A stretch of DNA of 64,000 nucleotides from Rhodospirillaceae bacterium. GTDB lineage: Bacteria; Pseudomonadota; Alphaproteobacteria; Bin65. The stretch is from positions 1 to 64,000 of the forward strand of contig JAPOST010000081.1 of assembly GCA_026709535.1 (NCBI GenBank), written 5' to 3'. A model generated the notes under the pieces. It was not told where the DNA came from. It saw nothing but the letters and a program-made list of their open reading frames with translations, and ran no database searches. Positions 27,555 through 35,715 of this stretch are shown here, piece by piece; within the stretch, counting starts at the first letter, position 1, and each line of letters begins with the position of its first letter. Both the position numbers and the translations under genes were made by a program.

Positions 27555-28737
27555 AAGCCTGGAATGCGCATCGAAACCGCCGCTGGTCTATTTCATCGTC
27601 GGCGAACCTTCCGGCGATCAGATCGGCAGCCACCTGATCTCGGCGCTGTTACACCAGTCGGAAGGCAATATCGCGATTGCCGGCATCGGTGGGCCGGCCA
27701 TGGCGACAGTCGGCATGGAGAGCCTCTTTCCGATTGATCTGTTTTCAGTCATGGGCCTCGATTTTCTGCCAGGCATCTGGCATATCCTGCGCCGCATGCG
27801 CCAGTTGGAGGACGATATTGTGGCCTGCCGGCCGGACTGTATCGTCATGATTGATGCCCAGACCCTGTCTCAAAAAATGGGCGAGCGCCTCCAGCCGCTG
27901 AATATCCCGCTAGTCCAATATGTAGCACCGACGGTTTGGGCATGGCGGGCGGGTCGAGCCAAGCGCATCTCCCGCCATCTTCGTCACTTGCTGACCATCT
28001 TCCCGTTCGAAGCGCCTTGGTTCGAGGCACATGGCTTGCCTACTACTTTTGTAGGTCATCCAGCTGCCGAGCCGGATCCACCGATTGATAAAGAGATTAA
28101 ATCTTTTCGTCTGGCCCATTTGGCAAACACCGCAACACCTACTCTTGCCCTCCTGCCCGGGAGCCGCAGGAAAGAAGTGCGGCGCCACCTTTCGCTCTAT
28201 CGCACCGTGATGCAGCGGTTGACAGCTCAAGGGATGACGCCCACCTGCCTCGTCCCGTTGGTCAGATCGGTTGCAGACTACGCCAAGGCTTTTCTGGAAG
28301 ACTGGCCGACATCGCTGGTAACCGTGCCGGCCGAACAGTACAAGCATGTCGTCTTTGCCATCAGCGACGTAGCGCTCGCCGCGTCTGGCACTGTTACGAT
28401 CGAACTGGCGGTGGCAGGCACGCCGACAGTGGTCTGTTACAAGCTGCCTTGGCACGAAGGCAAGGCTGCCCGCCTTATCATCAATACCCCTCATGTGTCG
28501 GCAATCAATATTCTGGCGGCCGCAGAGATCATGCCGGAATACGTACTCGACCGATGCACGCCAGATGGCATCGTTTCGGCGTTGGCACCGCTGTTGCACG
28601 ACCCGTCATTGCGTGCAGCGCAAGCGAAGCGTATTCGTGACACCGCTGCACATCTTTCGGTGCCAGGACAAAAACCAAGTGACATTGCCGCACGGGCGAT
28701 CTTGAGGATCATTAGCGAGGGCTGCGAGCATGAATGA
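27541..28737 (+). CDS. lpxB: Lipid-A-disaccharide synthase
   Basis: This roughly 398-residue peripheral membrane glycosyltransferase (GT19) joins lipid X with UDP-diacylglucosamine. LVYFIVGEPSGDQIGSHLI at the N-terminus is the diagnostic GE-x-SGD motif. VAPTVWAWRAGRAKRI and TLALLPGSRRKEVRRHL follow, and the nucleotide-binding SGTVTIELAVAGTPTVVCYK closes the set. The start is ATG 27541 or 27547, both inside the end of lpxI; the track extends upstream in the lpxI region without similarity. It overlaps gloA by 8 bases. Confidence 0.94.
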   Translation: MPMAESLECASKPPLVYFIVGEPSGDQIGSHLISALLHQSEGNIAIAGIGGPAMATVGMESLFPIDLFSVMGLDFLPGIWHILRRMRQLEDDIVACRPDCIVMIDAQTLSQKMGERLQPLNIPLVQYVAPTVWAWRAGRAKRISRHLRHLLTIFPFEAPWFEAHGLPTTFVGHPAAEPDPPIDKEIKSFRLAHLANTATPTLALLPGSRRKEVRRHLSLYRTVMQRLTAQGMTPTCLVPLVRSVADYAKAFLEDWPTSLVTVPAEQYKHVVFAISDVALAASGTVTIELAVAGTPTVVCYKLPWHEGKAARLIINTPHVSAINILAAAEIMPEYVLDRCTPDGIVSALAPLLHDPSLRAAQAKRIRDTAAHLSVPGQKPSDIAARAILRIISEGCEHE

Positions 28738-29137
28738 CAACAAACCTGTTTTCCGCCTGCTGCACACGATGTTGCGGGTTAAGAATCTCGACAAGTCGAT
28801 TGCCTTTTATACCGAGCATCTGGGCATGAAGTTGCTGAGGAAGAACGATTATACTGAGGGCCGGTTTACCCTGGCTTTTGTCGGTTATGGCGATGAAGCA
28901 TCGAACACGGTTCTGGAGCTGACCTACAACTGGGATCAGGAAGAGCCCTATGAACTGGGCACTGGCTATGGCCACATTGCGCTTGGCGTTCCGGATATCT
29001 ATCGCACCTGCGAAAAGTTGAAAGCTGCAGGCGTCAGCGTCCCCCGACCGGCGGGACCAATGAGGCACAGCAGGACGCTGATTGCTTTCATTGAGGATCC
29101 GGATGGCTACAAGATCGAGTTGGTGGAGCGTTCCTAG
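28730..29137 (+). CDS. gloA: Lactoylglutathione lyase (glyoxalase I)
   Basis: This 135-residue metalloenzyme of the vicinal-oxygen-chelate fold isomerises the methylglyoxal-glutathione hemithioacetal. RLLHTMLRVKNLDKSIAFYTEHLGMKLLRKNDY gives the first metal ligand His. ELTYNWDQEEPYELGTGYGHIALGV supplies Glu and the second His, and AFIEDPDGYKIELVE the last Glu. It starts inside lpxB and ends three bases from the convergent gltA. Its coupling to lipid A genes is positional only. Confidence 0.93.
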   Translation: MNDNKPVFRLLHTMLRVKNLDKSIAFYTEHLGMKLLRKNDYTEGRFTLAFVGYGDEASNTVLELTYNWDQEEPYELGTGYGHIALGVPDIYRTCEKLKAAGVSVPRPAGPMRHSRTLIAFIEDPDGYKIELVERS

Positions 29138-29140
29138 CGC

Positions 29141-30466
29141 TTAGCGCTGGTCCAACGGCACATAGGGGCGGCGTCGTTTGCCAGTGTAGAGTTGGCGGGG
29201 GCGTCCGATCTTCTGTACCGGGTCCTCAATCATTTCCATCCACTGCGCGATCCAACCGACGGTCCGCGCCAGCGCGAACAGTACCGTGAACATCGAGACC
29301 GGGAAGCCTGTCGCCCGGAGGATGATACCCGAGTAGAAATCGACGTTCGGGAACAATTTGCGATCCTGGAAATATTCGTCTTCCTGGGCAATCCGTTCCA
29401 GTTCCATGGCCAGTTCCAGCAGCGGCTCGTGGCGCACACCCAACTCGTCCAGCACCTCGTCGGCCGACTTCTTGAGGACCGCGGCTCGCGGATCATAGCT
29501 CTTGTAGACCCGATGCCCGAAGCCCATCAGGCGGAACGGATCGTTCTGGTCCTTGGCCTTTTGCAAGTATTCCGGAATACGGTCCTTGGATCCGATCTCG
29601 TTCAACATGTTCAGGACGGCTTCGTTCGCCCCGCCATGCGCCGGTCCCCATAAGGATGCGATGCCGGAGGCAATGCAGGCAAAGGGGTTGGCGCCCGACG
29701 AACCTGCCAACCGGACAGTGGAAGTCGACGCGTTCTGCTCATGGTCGGCGTGCAGGATGAAGATGCGATCCATTGCGCGCGACAGTACCGGCGATATGGG
29801 CTTGTCGGCGCAAGGTACTTCAAACGTCATGTGCAGGAAATTTTCCGTGTAGCTGTAATCGTTTCGTGGATACAAGAATGGTTGGCCAATCGAGTATTTG
29901 TAGGCCATGGCCGCAATGGTCGGCATCTTGGCAATGAGGCGGTGCGATGCAACCATCCGCTGATGCGGATCGTGGATGTCCGTACTGTCGTGATAGAAGG
30001 CAGACATTGCGCCAACAACACCCACCATGATCGCCATGGGATGCGCGTCGCGACGGAATCCGCTGAAAAAGGTTCGCATCTGCTCGTGCACCATGGTGTG
30101 CATGGTGATGGTTTGTTCGAAGTCCGCTTTCTCCGCGGCGTTCGGCAGACTGCCGTAGAGCAGCAGGTAGCAGACTTCCAGAAAATCGCTTTTCTCAGCC
30201 AGATCCTCTATGGCGTATCCCCGGTGCAGCAGCACGCCTTCGTCGCCGTCGATGAAGGTGATTTCCGATTCGCAGCTGGCTGTGGAGGTGAAACCGGGAT
30301 CATAGGTAAGAATGCCCATATCACGGTACAGTCGCCGAATATCGGCAACACGCGGTCCTTCAGTTGCATGAAAAACAGGAAGTTCCAGGCTCTTGCCCGT
30401 GACGTTATCGGTAACCGTGATTGTTTCCCTGACGACGGCGCCGACAGCTTCGGACACTTTTTCCAT
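29141..30466 (-). CDS. gltA: Citrate synthase
   Basis: This 441-residue type II citrate synthase condenses oxaloacetate and acetyl-CoA at the entry of the TCA cycle. [32 protein letters not shown], the [16 protein letters not shown] block with one active-site histidine, and [14 protein letters not shown] with another are present, together with [16 protein letters not shown], which holds the catalytic aspartate. The length and N-terminal strand region match the NADH-sensitive Gram-negative hexameric type. It is monocistronic, with gltX further upstream on the same strand. Confidence 0.96.
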   Translation of the reverse strand: MEKVSEAVGAVVRETITVTDNVTGKSLELPVFHATEGPRVADIRRLYRDMGILTYDPGFTSTASCESEITFIDGDEGVLLHRGYAIEDLAEKSDFLEVCYLLLYGSLPNAAEKADFEQTITMHTMVHEQMRTFFSGFRRDAHPMAIMVGVVGAMSAFYHDSTDIHDPHQRMVASHRLIAKMPTIAAMAYKYSIGQPFLYPRNDYSYTENFLHMTFEVPCADKPISPVLSRAMDRIFILHADHEQNASTSTVRLAGSSGANPFACIASGIASLWGPAHGGANEAVLNMLNEIGSKDRIPEYLQKAKDQNDPFRLMGFGHRVYKSYDPRAAVLKKSADEVLDELGVRHEPLLELAMELERIAQEDEYFQDRKLFPNVDFYSGIILRATGFPVSMFTVLFALARTVGWIAQWMEMIEDPVQKIGRPRQLYTGKRRRPYVPLDQR

Positions 30467-30666
30467 AATTCTCGCGTTTCCTGTTCTATCGTTTCAAGCG
30501 GCGCACCATCATTCATGCTCTGCATTCAACTCGCTCGTCGACTGCCTGTGGCCCAGAGTGCAGTGCAACATGAAGCCAGAAGATAAACTCTTAAGAGACT
30601 CAGGCAAATCAAGAGCTGATACGAATCAGGAAGTTGAGCGCGGTTAGGGGCAATCTAGCCTGCGAC

Positions 30667-32067
30667 TTACTGGAGCACATCATCAATCCGGCTGATGCTT
30701 TCCGTTTTTCCAAAGACTCCAAGGACTTCAAAGATGCCTGGCGATACCGTGCCGCCCGTCAGCGCTACCCTCAAGGGCTGGGCAATCTTGCCCAATTTCT
30801 CGCCAGCGTCGTTGGCTGCCGTGCGCAGTGCCGCCTCGGCGGCGTTCTCCGACCATCTCTCGACGGCTGCCAAAGCCTCGCGCGCCAAGGCCAACTTGGC
30901 CTTGGCCTCGCTGTCCAGCAGCTTGATCGCGTTGTCGTCCGGCTCCAGTGGCCGCTCGCGACAGTAGAGCAGCGCAATTTCCGACAGCTCCAGCAGGGTC
31001 TTTGCCCGTCCCTTCAACCCAGGCAGACCAGCCGCAAGCCGGTCCCGCTGTTTGCCAGTCAGTGCCCGACCTAGCCGGTCCGCAATCAGCGGCATCACCT
31101 TCTCAATCAGTCGTGTGTCGTCCATCTCCTTGAGATAGTGGGCACTGAGGCTGGTCAACTTGACGAGGTCAAAGCGGGATGGCGACTTGCCGATATCGCC
31201 GATTTCGAACCAGCCGGAGGCTTGCTCGATGGAGAAGATTTCATCATCTCCATGGCTCCAGCCCAATCGTGCGAGGTAGTTGCACACGGCTTCTGGCGGA
31301 AACCCCCTGTCGCGGTAGGCGTCAATGCCCAGCGCCCCGTGCCGCTTCGACATCTTCGCGCCGTCCGGGCCGAGAATCAGCGGGATGTGGGCAAAGGCGG
31401 GCAATTCCCAACCCATTGCCAGATACAGCTGTTTCTGCCGGATCGCGTTGGTCAGATGATCGTCTCCACGAACTACATGGGTGATCGCCATGTCGTGATC
31501 ATCGACTACCACGGACAGCATGTAGGTCGGCGATCCGTCCGCGCGAAGCAGCACCATATCGTCCAATTGATCGTTCTGGACAGTGACTGCGCCCTGGACG
31601 ATGTCCTCCACTACTGTTTGTCCCTTGAGCGGGGCCTTGAAGCGTATCACCGGCGCAACACCCCTTGGCGCCTCCGACGGGTCCCGATCACGCCATTTCC
31701 CGTCGTAAAGCCGCCCGCTACCGCGCTTGCGGGCGGCTTGGCGCATCACTGCCAGTTCCTCGGGGCTGCAATAGCAACGGTAAGCCTTGCCTTTGCTCAG
31801 CAGCGCTTGCGCAATGTCGACGTGTCGGTCCGCTCGAGTCGACTGGTAAACCGGTTCGCCATCCCATTCCAAGCCCAGCCAGCGCAAACCGTTGAAAATA
31901 GCGCGTTTGGCCTCCTCGGTGGAGCGCGTCCGATCAGTATCCTCAATCCGCAGCATAAACCGCCCGCCATGCTTCCGCGCATACAGATAGTTGAACAGCG
32001 CCGTCCGGGCGCCGCCGATATGAAGGAACCCCGTCGGCGAAGGAGCGAAACGAGTAACAACAGTCAT
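30667..32067 (-). CDS. gltX: Glutamate-tRNA ligase
   Basis: This 466-residue class I aminoacyl-tRNA synthetase charges tRNA-Glu (and possibly tRNA-Gln in a transamidation pathway). The HIGH-type motif is in APSPTGFLHIGGARTALFNYL, and the KMSKR-type motif is in GAKMSKRHGALG. FMLRIEDTDRTRS and the C-terminal anticodon-binding helical region are intact. Many alphaproteobacteria carry two gltX-like genes; whether this one is discriminating cannot be judged. The ATG at 32067 gives the conserved start MTVVTRFAPSP. A 200-base gap separates it from gltA. Confidence 0.95.
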   Translation of the reverse strand: MTVVTRFAPSPTGFLHIGGARTALFNYLYARKHGGRFMLRIEDTDRTRSTEEAKRAIFNGLRWLGLEWDGEPVYQSTRADRHVDIAQALLSKGKAYRCYCSPEELAVMRQAARKRGSGRLYDGKWRDRDPSEAPRGVAPVIRFKAPLKGQTVVEDIVQGAVTVQNDQLDDMVLLRADGSPTYMLSVVVDDHDMAITHVVRGDDHLTNAIRQKQLYLAMGWELPAFAHIPLILGPDGAKMSKRHGALGIDAYRDRGFPPEAVCNYLARLGWSHGDDEIFSIEQASGWFEIGDIGKSPSRFDLVKLTSLSAHYLKEMDDTRLIEKVMPLIADRLGRALTGKQRDRLAAGLPGLKGRAKTLLELSEIALLYCRERPLEPDDNAIKLLDSEAKAKLALAREALAAVERWSENAAEAALRTAANDAGEKLGKIAQPLRVALTGGTVSPGIFEVLGVFGKTESISRIDDVLQ

Positions 32068-32559
32068 GGGACCATCATGCAGATTTCCGGAAAGGGCCGA
32101 ACACGGCGCAATCCTTTCGGTGTCGGGCGACGTTTGTCGACTTGGGCAAGGTCATATCCCGGCAGGATATAACACGGAAAATGCCGCGGCGCACTCTTTG
32201 GCGACTGAACGAGCGAATGATCAGCCGAGCGCCGGCGGCGGTCAAAAGCCCTGTCGGATGGCCATGATAACCGATCAGCAAACATCGGCAGCTTTGCCGA
32301 TTCGTCTATTGAACCAGCGTGCGCTGCTTCGTTATCATCGCTCCGGATATTGTACAACAGCGGTCAGCGGGCATCCTTGAACGTCTGCACGGCCATGTTG
32401 TCTGCTTGATTTACGCATCGCTTTCTGGCGAAGCTCCGGAGAACACCAAATCGTGGAAGGCTAGGCGGGCGACCGGTCAAGCTGCCGTCCATCAAGGCGC
32501 ACGCCTTCTTGTGTCATACTGCATTTACTTTATGCCGACTTCACGAGTATGGAGGGGCC
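32068..32559. other. Divergent promoter region of gltX and ridA-SDR
   Basis: Roughly 490 bases lie between two divergent genes. The small overlapping frames (32066-32380 plus, 32064-32357 minus) have no motif. A good Shine-Dalgarno sequence GGAGGGG sits at the right edge for ridA. Both promoters should be inside. Confidence 0.45.
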
Positions 32560-32946
32560 ATGCGCAAACTCATCTCCTCCGGCTCTCGGTTGGAAGCCGA
32601 CTACGCCTATTCCCGCGCAGTCGTTGACGGGGACTGGGTGTTTGTCGCTGGTACTACCGGCATGAATTACTCCGAAGGCACCATCTCGGATGATGTCGTG
32701 GAGCAGGCCGAACAGGCCTTTCGAAATATCGAACAGGTTCTGAAGGAATCCGAAGCGTCAATCAACGATACGGTACGGGTGCAGTATACGCTGACAGATT
32801 CAGCCGACATGCAGCGCCTGATGCCCGTAATGCATGAATGGTTTGGGGTTGCCCGGCCAGCCGCGACGGCGGTAATCGCGCAACTGATCGACCCGCGAAT
32901 GAAAATCGAGATCGAAGTAACTGTACGAAAAAGGAATATCCGATGA
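32560..32946 (+). CDS. RidA-family (YjgF/YER057c/UK114) protein
   Basis: This 128-residue protein has the chorismate-mutase-like RidA fold. SGSRLEADYAYSRAVVDGDWVFVAGTTG and the C-terminal FGVARPAATAVIAQLIDPRMKIEIEVTV correspond to the RidA core with its conserved R-P-A block. Members hydrolyse reactive enamine/imine intermediates, but this branch begins unlike the archetypal RidA, so it may be one of the Rid subfamilies of unknown substrate. ATG 32560 follows GGAGGGGCC; the 17 upstream codons in the track are unlikely. ATGA overlap couples it to the following SDR. Confidence 0.85.
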   Translation: MRKLISSGSRLEADYAYSRAVVDGDWVFVAGTTGMNYSEGTISDDVVEQAEQAFRNIEQVLKESEASINDTVRVQYTLTDSADMQRLMPVMHEWFGVARPAATAVIAQLIDPRMKIEIEVTVRKRNIR

Positions 32947-33623
32947 CCAATGTCCTGATCACCGGCGCCGGTCGTGGCATCGGCCTGGAACTTGCACGAC
33001 GTTTCCTTGCGGCTGGCGCGCGGGTCAACGCCACTGTCCGAGACATGGCAAAGGCGGATAGCCTTCGCTCTCTTGGCAACATGGTGACGATCAATGTCTG
33101 CGATGTCACATCCGATGCCGATGTCTCGGCTCTTGCTGAAGGTTTGGCCGACAAGCCCATTGATGTTCTGATCAATAATGCAGGTATCCTGTTGAACCGG
33201 GGCGAAGCATTTGGAAACATTGACTTGGAGGCATTCGAGGAAGTCCTGCGAGTCAATACCATCGCTCCAATTCGGGTGGCGCAAGCCTTCGCCGACAACG
33301 TCGCCGCTTCGTCGAAGAAGTTGATCGTCAATGTCTCCAGTCGGATGGGCAGCATCGGCGAGGGTGGGGTCGCCGCGTATTCCTATCGGGCGTCCAAAGC
33401 AGCACTGAACATGGCGATGACGACCATCGCGAAAGACCTTGAAGGGCAGGGCGTGACTGTTATTGTGGTCCACCCTGGTTGGGTTCGAACGGATATGGGA
33501 GGTTCATCGGCGTCGCTTTCAGTCGAAGAAAGCGTGGATGGATTGATGCATGTGATTGACAGCGTAAGCATGGTCGATACCGGGAGCTTCTTCAACTATG
33601 ACGGCACGTCGATTCAATGGTGA
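32943..33623 (+). CDS. Short-chain dehydrogenase/reductase
   Basis: This 226-residue classical SDR has a Rossmann fold with TGAGRGIGLELARRF (cofactor loop TGxxxGIG), NNAG in VLINNAGIL, the catalytic Ser in VNVSSRMGSI and the YRASK (YxxxK) motif, then HPGWVRTDMGG. The overall sequence recalls C-factor/CsgA-like SDRs. The substrate is unknown. It starts by a 4-base ATGA overlap with the RidA gene, so the two are made together; a pathway giving a reactive imine or carbonyl is an attractive but unproved idea. Confidence 0.85.
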   Translation: MTNVLITGAGRGIGLELARRFLAAGARVNATVRDMAKADSLRSLGNMVTINVCDVTSDADVSALAEGLADKPIDVLINNAGILLNRGEAFGNIDLEAFEEVLRVNTIAPIRVAQAFADNVAASSKKLIVNVSSRMGSIGEGGVAAYSYRASKAALNMAMTTIAKDLEGQGVTVIVVHPGWVRTDMGGSSASLSVEESVDGLMHVIDSVSMVDTGSFFNYDGTSIQW

Positions 33624-34234
33624 GCACATGATTCAGTCTGTCTTGATCACTAACGACAACAAGGATATCGGACCGCCTTGGGTCGGCCCGAAAACCGGTT
33701 GCACAAGATCACGCCTGCCTTGGTATCGGGTAGCCAATTCAAGCCGGGTTGTGTATTTTCGTGTCTGTCTCTGACCCCAAAAACATGGCGGTTGTCACGA
33801 TGGCCTTGCCGGCAGCGGCACTTTGGGAAGCGAAAGTCTGCCGGATCTGTTGCTGACAGTGCCAACAGAATGTCGTGATGCGCTGCTGACACGGACATTC
33901 TGACGATTCCGAACATTAACAGCAATATCCCTTGATCCAGTTGTGAAAATATCCGAGCCAGCGCCGCCGTCTCATGAGGCCCATCACCCTTGAACCGCAA
34001 GAAAACGACACCTTTGCCGAAAACGTCTCAGACAGTCAGAAGATATCCGGTGAAAATCCGGCCCAGGACATGTTCGCGTTTGCCGGGTTTCTGAGAGCGC
34101 TGGTGACGTCAGGATGATTGCCAGCCAAGGTATCACGGCCTCACGATTATGGCGGTGATTTGCAGCCGTTGAATGGTTCTGTGAGTGATCGGTGTTGGAC
34201 TGAAGTCAAATGAGCATCTGATCGGAGTCTCCGC
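33624..34234. other. Intergenic region after SDR
   Basis: This roughly 600-base region lies between the SDR gene and the MFS transporter. It contains small open frames on both strands (for example 33650-34000 minus, 116 codons) without recognisable motifs. It may be a decayed gene, but I cannot name it. The promoter of the transporter is expected near the right end; CGGAG precedes its start. Confidence 0.4.
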
Positions 34235-35452
34235 TTGACTGCCCGAGCCGCAACCAATCATGCCGAATTTCCGCAATACAAGCGGAATATCAGCCTTCTT
34301 TTCGTCTGCTGGGCGCTCGCCAGCACCTCCATGATGCTTGTCGTAACGGTGACTGCACTGGTAGGGGCCAGTCTGGCTGAGAACAAGGCATTGATGGCGC
34401 TGCCGATCGCGATCCAGTGGTACGGCTCAGCCTTTTTTACCGTCCCCGCCAGCTTCATCATGGTGCGGGTCGGGCGCCGCAATGGCTTCCTGCTGGCAGC
34501 GGGATGCATGTGTATAGGCTCCGGCCTGGCCATACTGGCAATCTTTGAGGGTAGTTTTCCTCTCTATTGTCTGGCCAGTTTGCTGGTCGGATTTGCCACC
34601 GGCTTTCAGTGGTACTACAGGTTTGCGGCAGCTGAGGTGGTGCCGGAATCTTTCCGCAGCAGGGCTATTTCGCTGGTCTTGGCCGGTGGCGTGGTCGCGG
34701 CCATCATTGGTCCGACTCTCGCACTTTACTCCGTCGATTGGCTGGCGCCGGTGATGTTGGCCGGCGCCTACGTTGCCGTGATTGGTCTGCAGTTTGTGAT
34801 CATGCTGATCATGCTGATGGTCAATATTGCGAAGCCGCCGAAAATGGCGCTGCGTGGAGGCCGGCCGCTGATGGAAATCGCCAAGCAGCCAAAGTTCATG
34901 CTGGCGGTGGCGGGTGGCGTCATCGGCTACGGCATCATGGTGCTCCTGATGTCGATCACGCCCAAGGCCATGGAGATGTGTGGACTGGACTTTGCCGAAG
35001 CGACCCAGGTGATTCAGTGGCATGTTCTGGGAATGTACGTACCAGCTTTCTTCACCGGTCATCTGATCAAGAAGTTCGGGCCACAACGTATCATGCTTGC
35101 AGGCGGCATGCTGAATGTCGCCTGTCTGATCATCGCAATGTCCGGTATCGCCTTCGAGAACTTTCTGGTAGCTCTCCTGCTGCTGGGCGTTGGCTGGAAT
35201 TTCCTCTATACAGGGGCGACGACCCTCCTGACGGAAACCTACACGGTCGCAGAGCGCGCCAAGACCCAAGCGTTGAATGAGTTTCTGGTATTCACTTTCG
35301 TGGCGACGGCGACCTTCTTTTCTGGCGTGACGCTACAATACTACGGCTGGCAAAATCTGGCGATCGGCGTCCTGCCGCTTCTGTTGATCGTACTGGCGGC
35401 TACTGTATGGATCATGATGTTTTCAAACCGCCGCGCGCAAGCAAGTAGCTGA
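34235..35452 (+). CDS. Major facilitator superfamily transporter
   Basis: This 405-residue inner-membrane protein has about 12 hydrophobic segments in two halves of six. The cytoplasmic loop after TM2 has VRVGRRNG, the MFS GxxxDRxGRR-type motif in reduced form. A matching HLIKKFGPQRIMLAGG appears in the second half. FATGFQWYYRFAAAEVVPESFRSRAIS is typical of the group annotated only as MFS transporter. The start is TTG 34235 preceded by CGGAG; the first hydrophobic segment begins about 20 residues later. The substrate is unknown. It converges on the sacsin-type gene. Confidence 0.82.
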   Translation: MTARAATNHAEFPQYKRNISLLFVCWALASTSMMLVVTVTALVGASLAENKALMALPIAIQWYGSAFFTVPASFIMVRVGRRNGFLLAAGCMCIGSGLAILAIFEGSFPLYCLASLLVGFATGFQWYYRFAAAEVVPESFRSRAISLVLAGGVVAAIIGPTLALYSVDWLAPVMLAGAYVAVIGLQFVIMLIMLMVNIAKPPKMALRGGRPLMEIAKQPKFMLAVAGGVIGYGIMVLLMSITPKAMEMCGLDFAEATQVIQWHVLGMYVPAFFTGHLIKKFGPQRIMLAGGMLNVACLIIAMSGIAFENFLVALLLLGVGWNFLYTGATTLLTETYTVAERAKTQALNEFLVFTFVATATFFSGVTLQYYGWQNLAIGVLPLLLIVLAATVWIMMFSNRRAQASS

Positions 35453-35715
35453 AAATCATCCGCTTCTAGCCATGATCCGCGTCGTTGATTGCTGTGCGCG
35501 GTAGCTTGTTCAGTTGCCATCCTCTCGCAAATGATGAAATGGGCGCCCCTTAGGACGGTATCGCGAGGTGCCAAGTTGATGGTGTCGCAAATACTAGGAA
35601 AGGAAAGAGTGCGTCTACTCTCCATCGCTAAATCCCCTTTTCCAGACCGGTTTTTCTTGAGAATTTCAACCAGAAGAAATTAACTAAAAAAAGTAATTAT
35701 ATCAATGTTTTATGA

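Noticed and set aside
29741-30586. 281-codon plus-strand ORF
   Set aside because: Antisense to gltA with no motif; caused by codon bias.
31138-32172. 344-codon plus-strand ORF
   Set aside because: Antisense to gltX; no family motif.
33650-34000. 116-codon minus-strand ORF in the gap after the SDR
   Set aside because: Could be a decayed gene, but no recognisable block supports any family.
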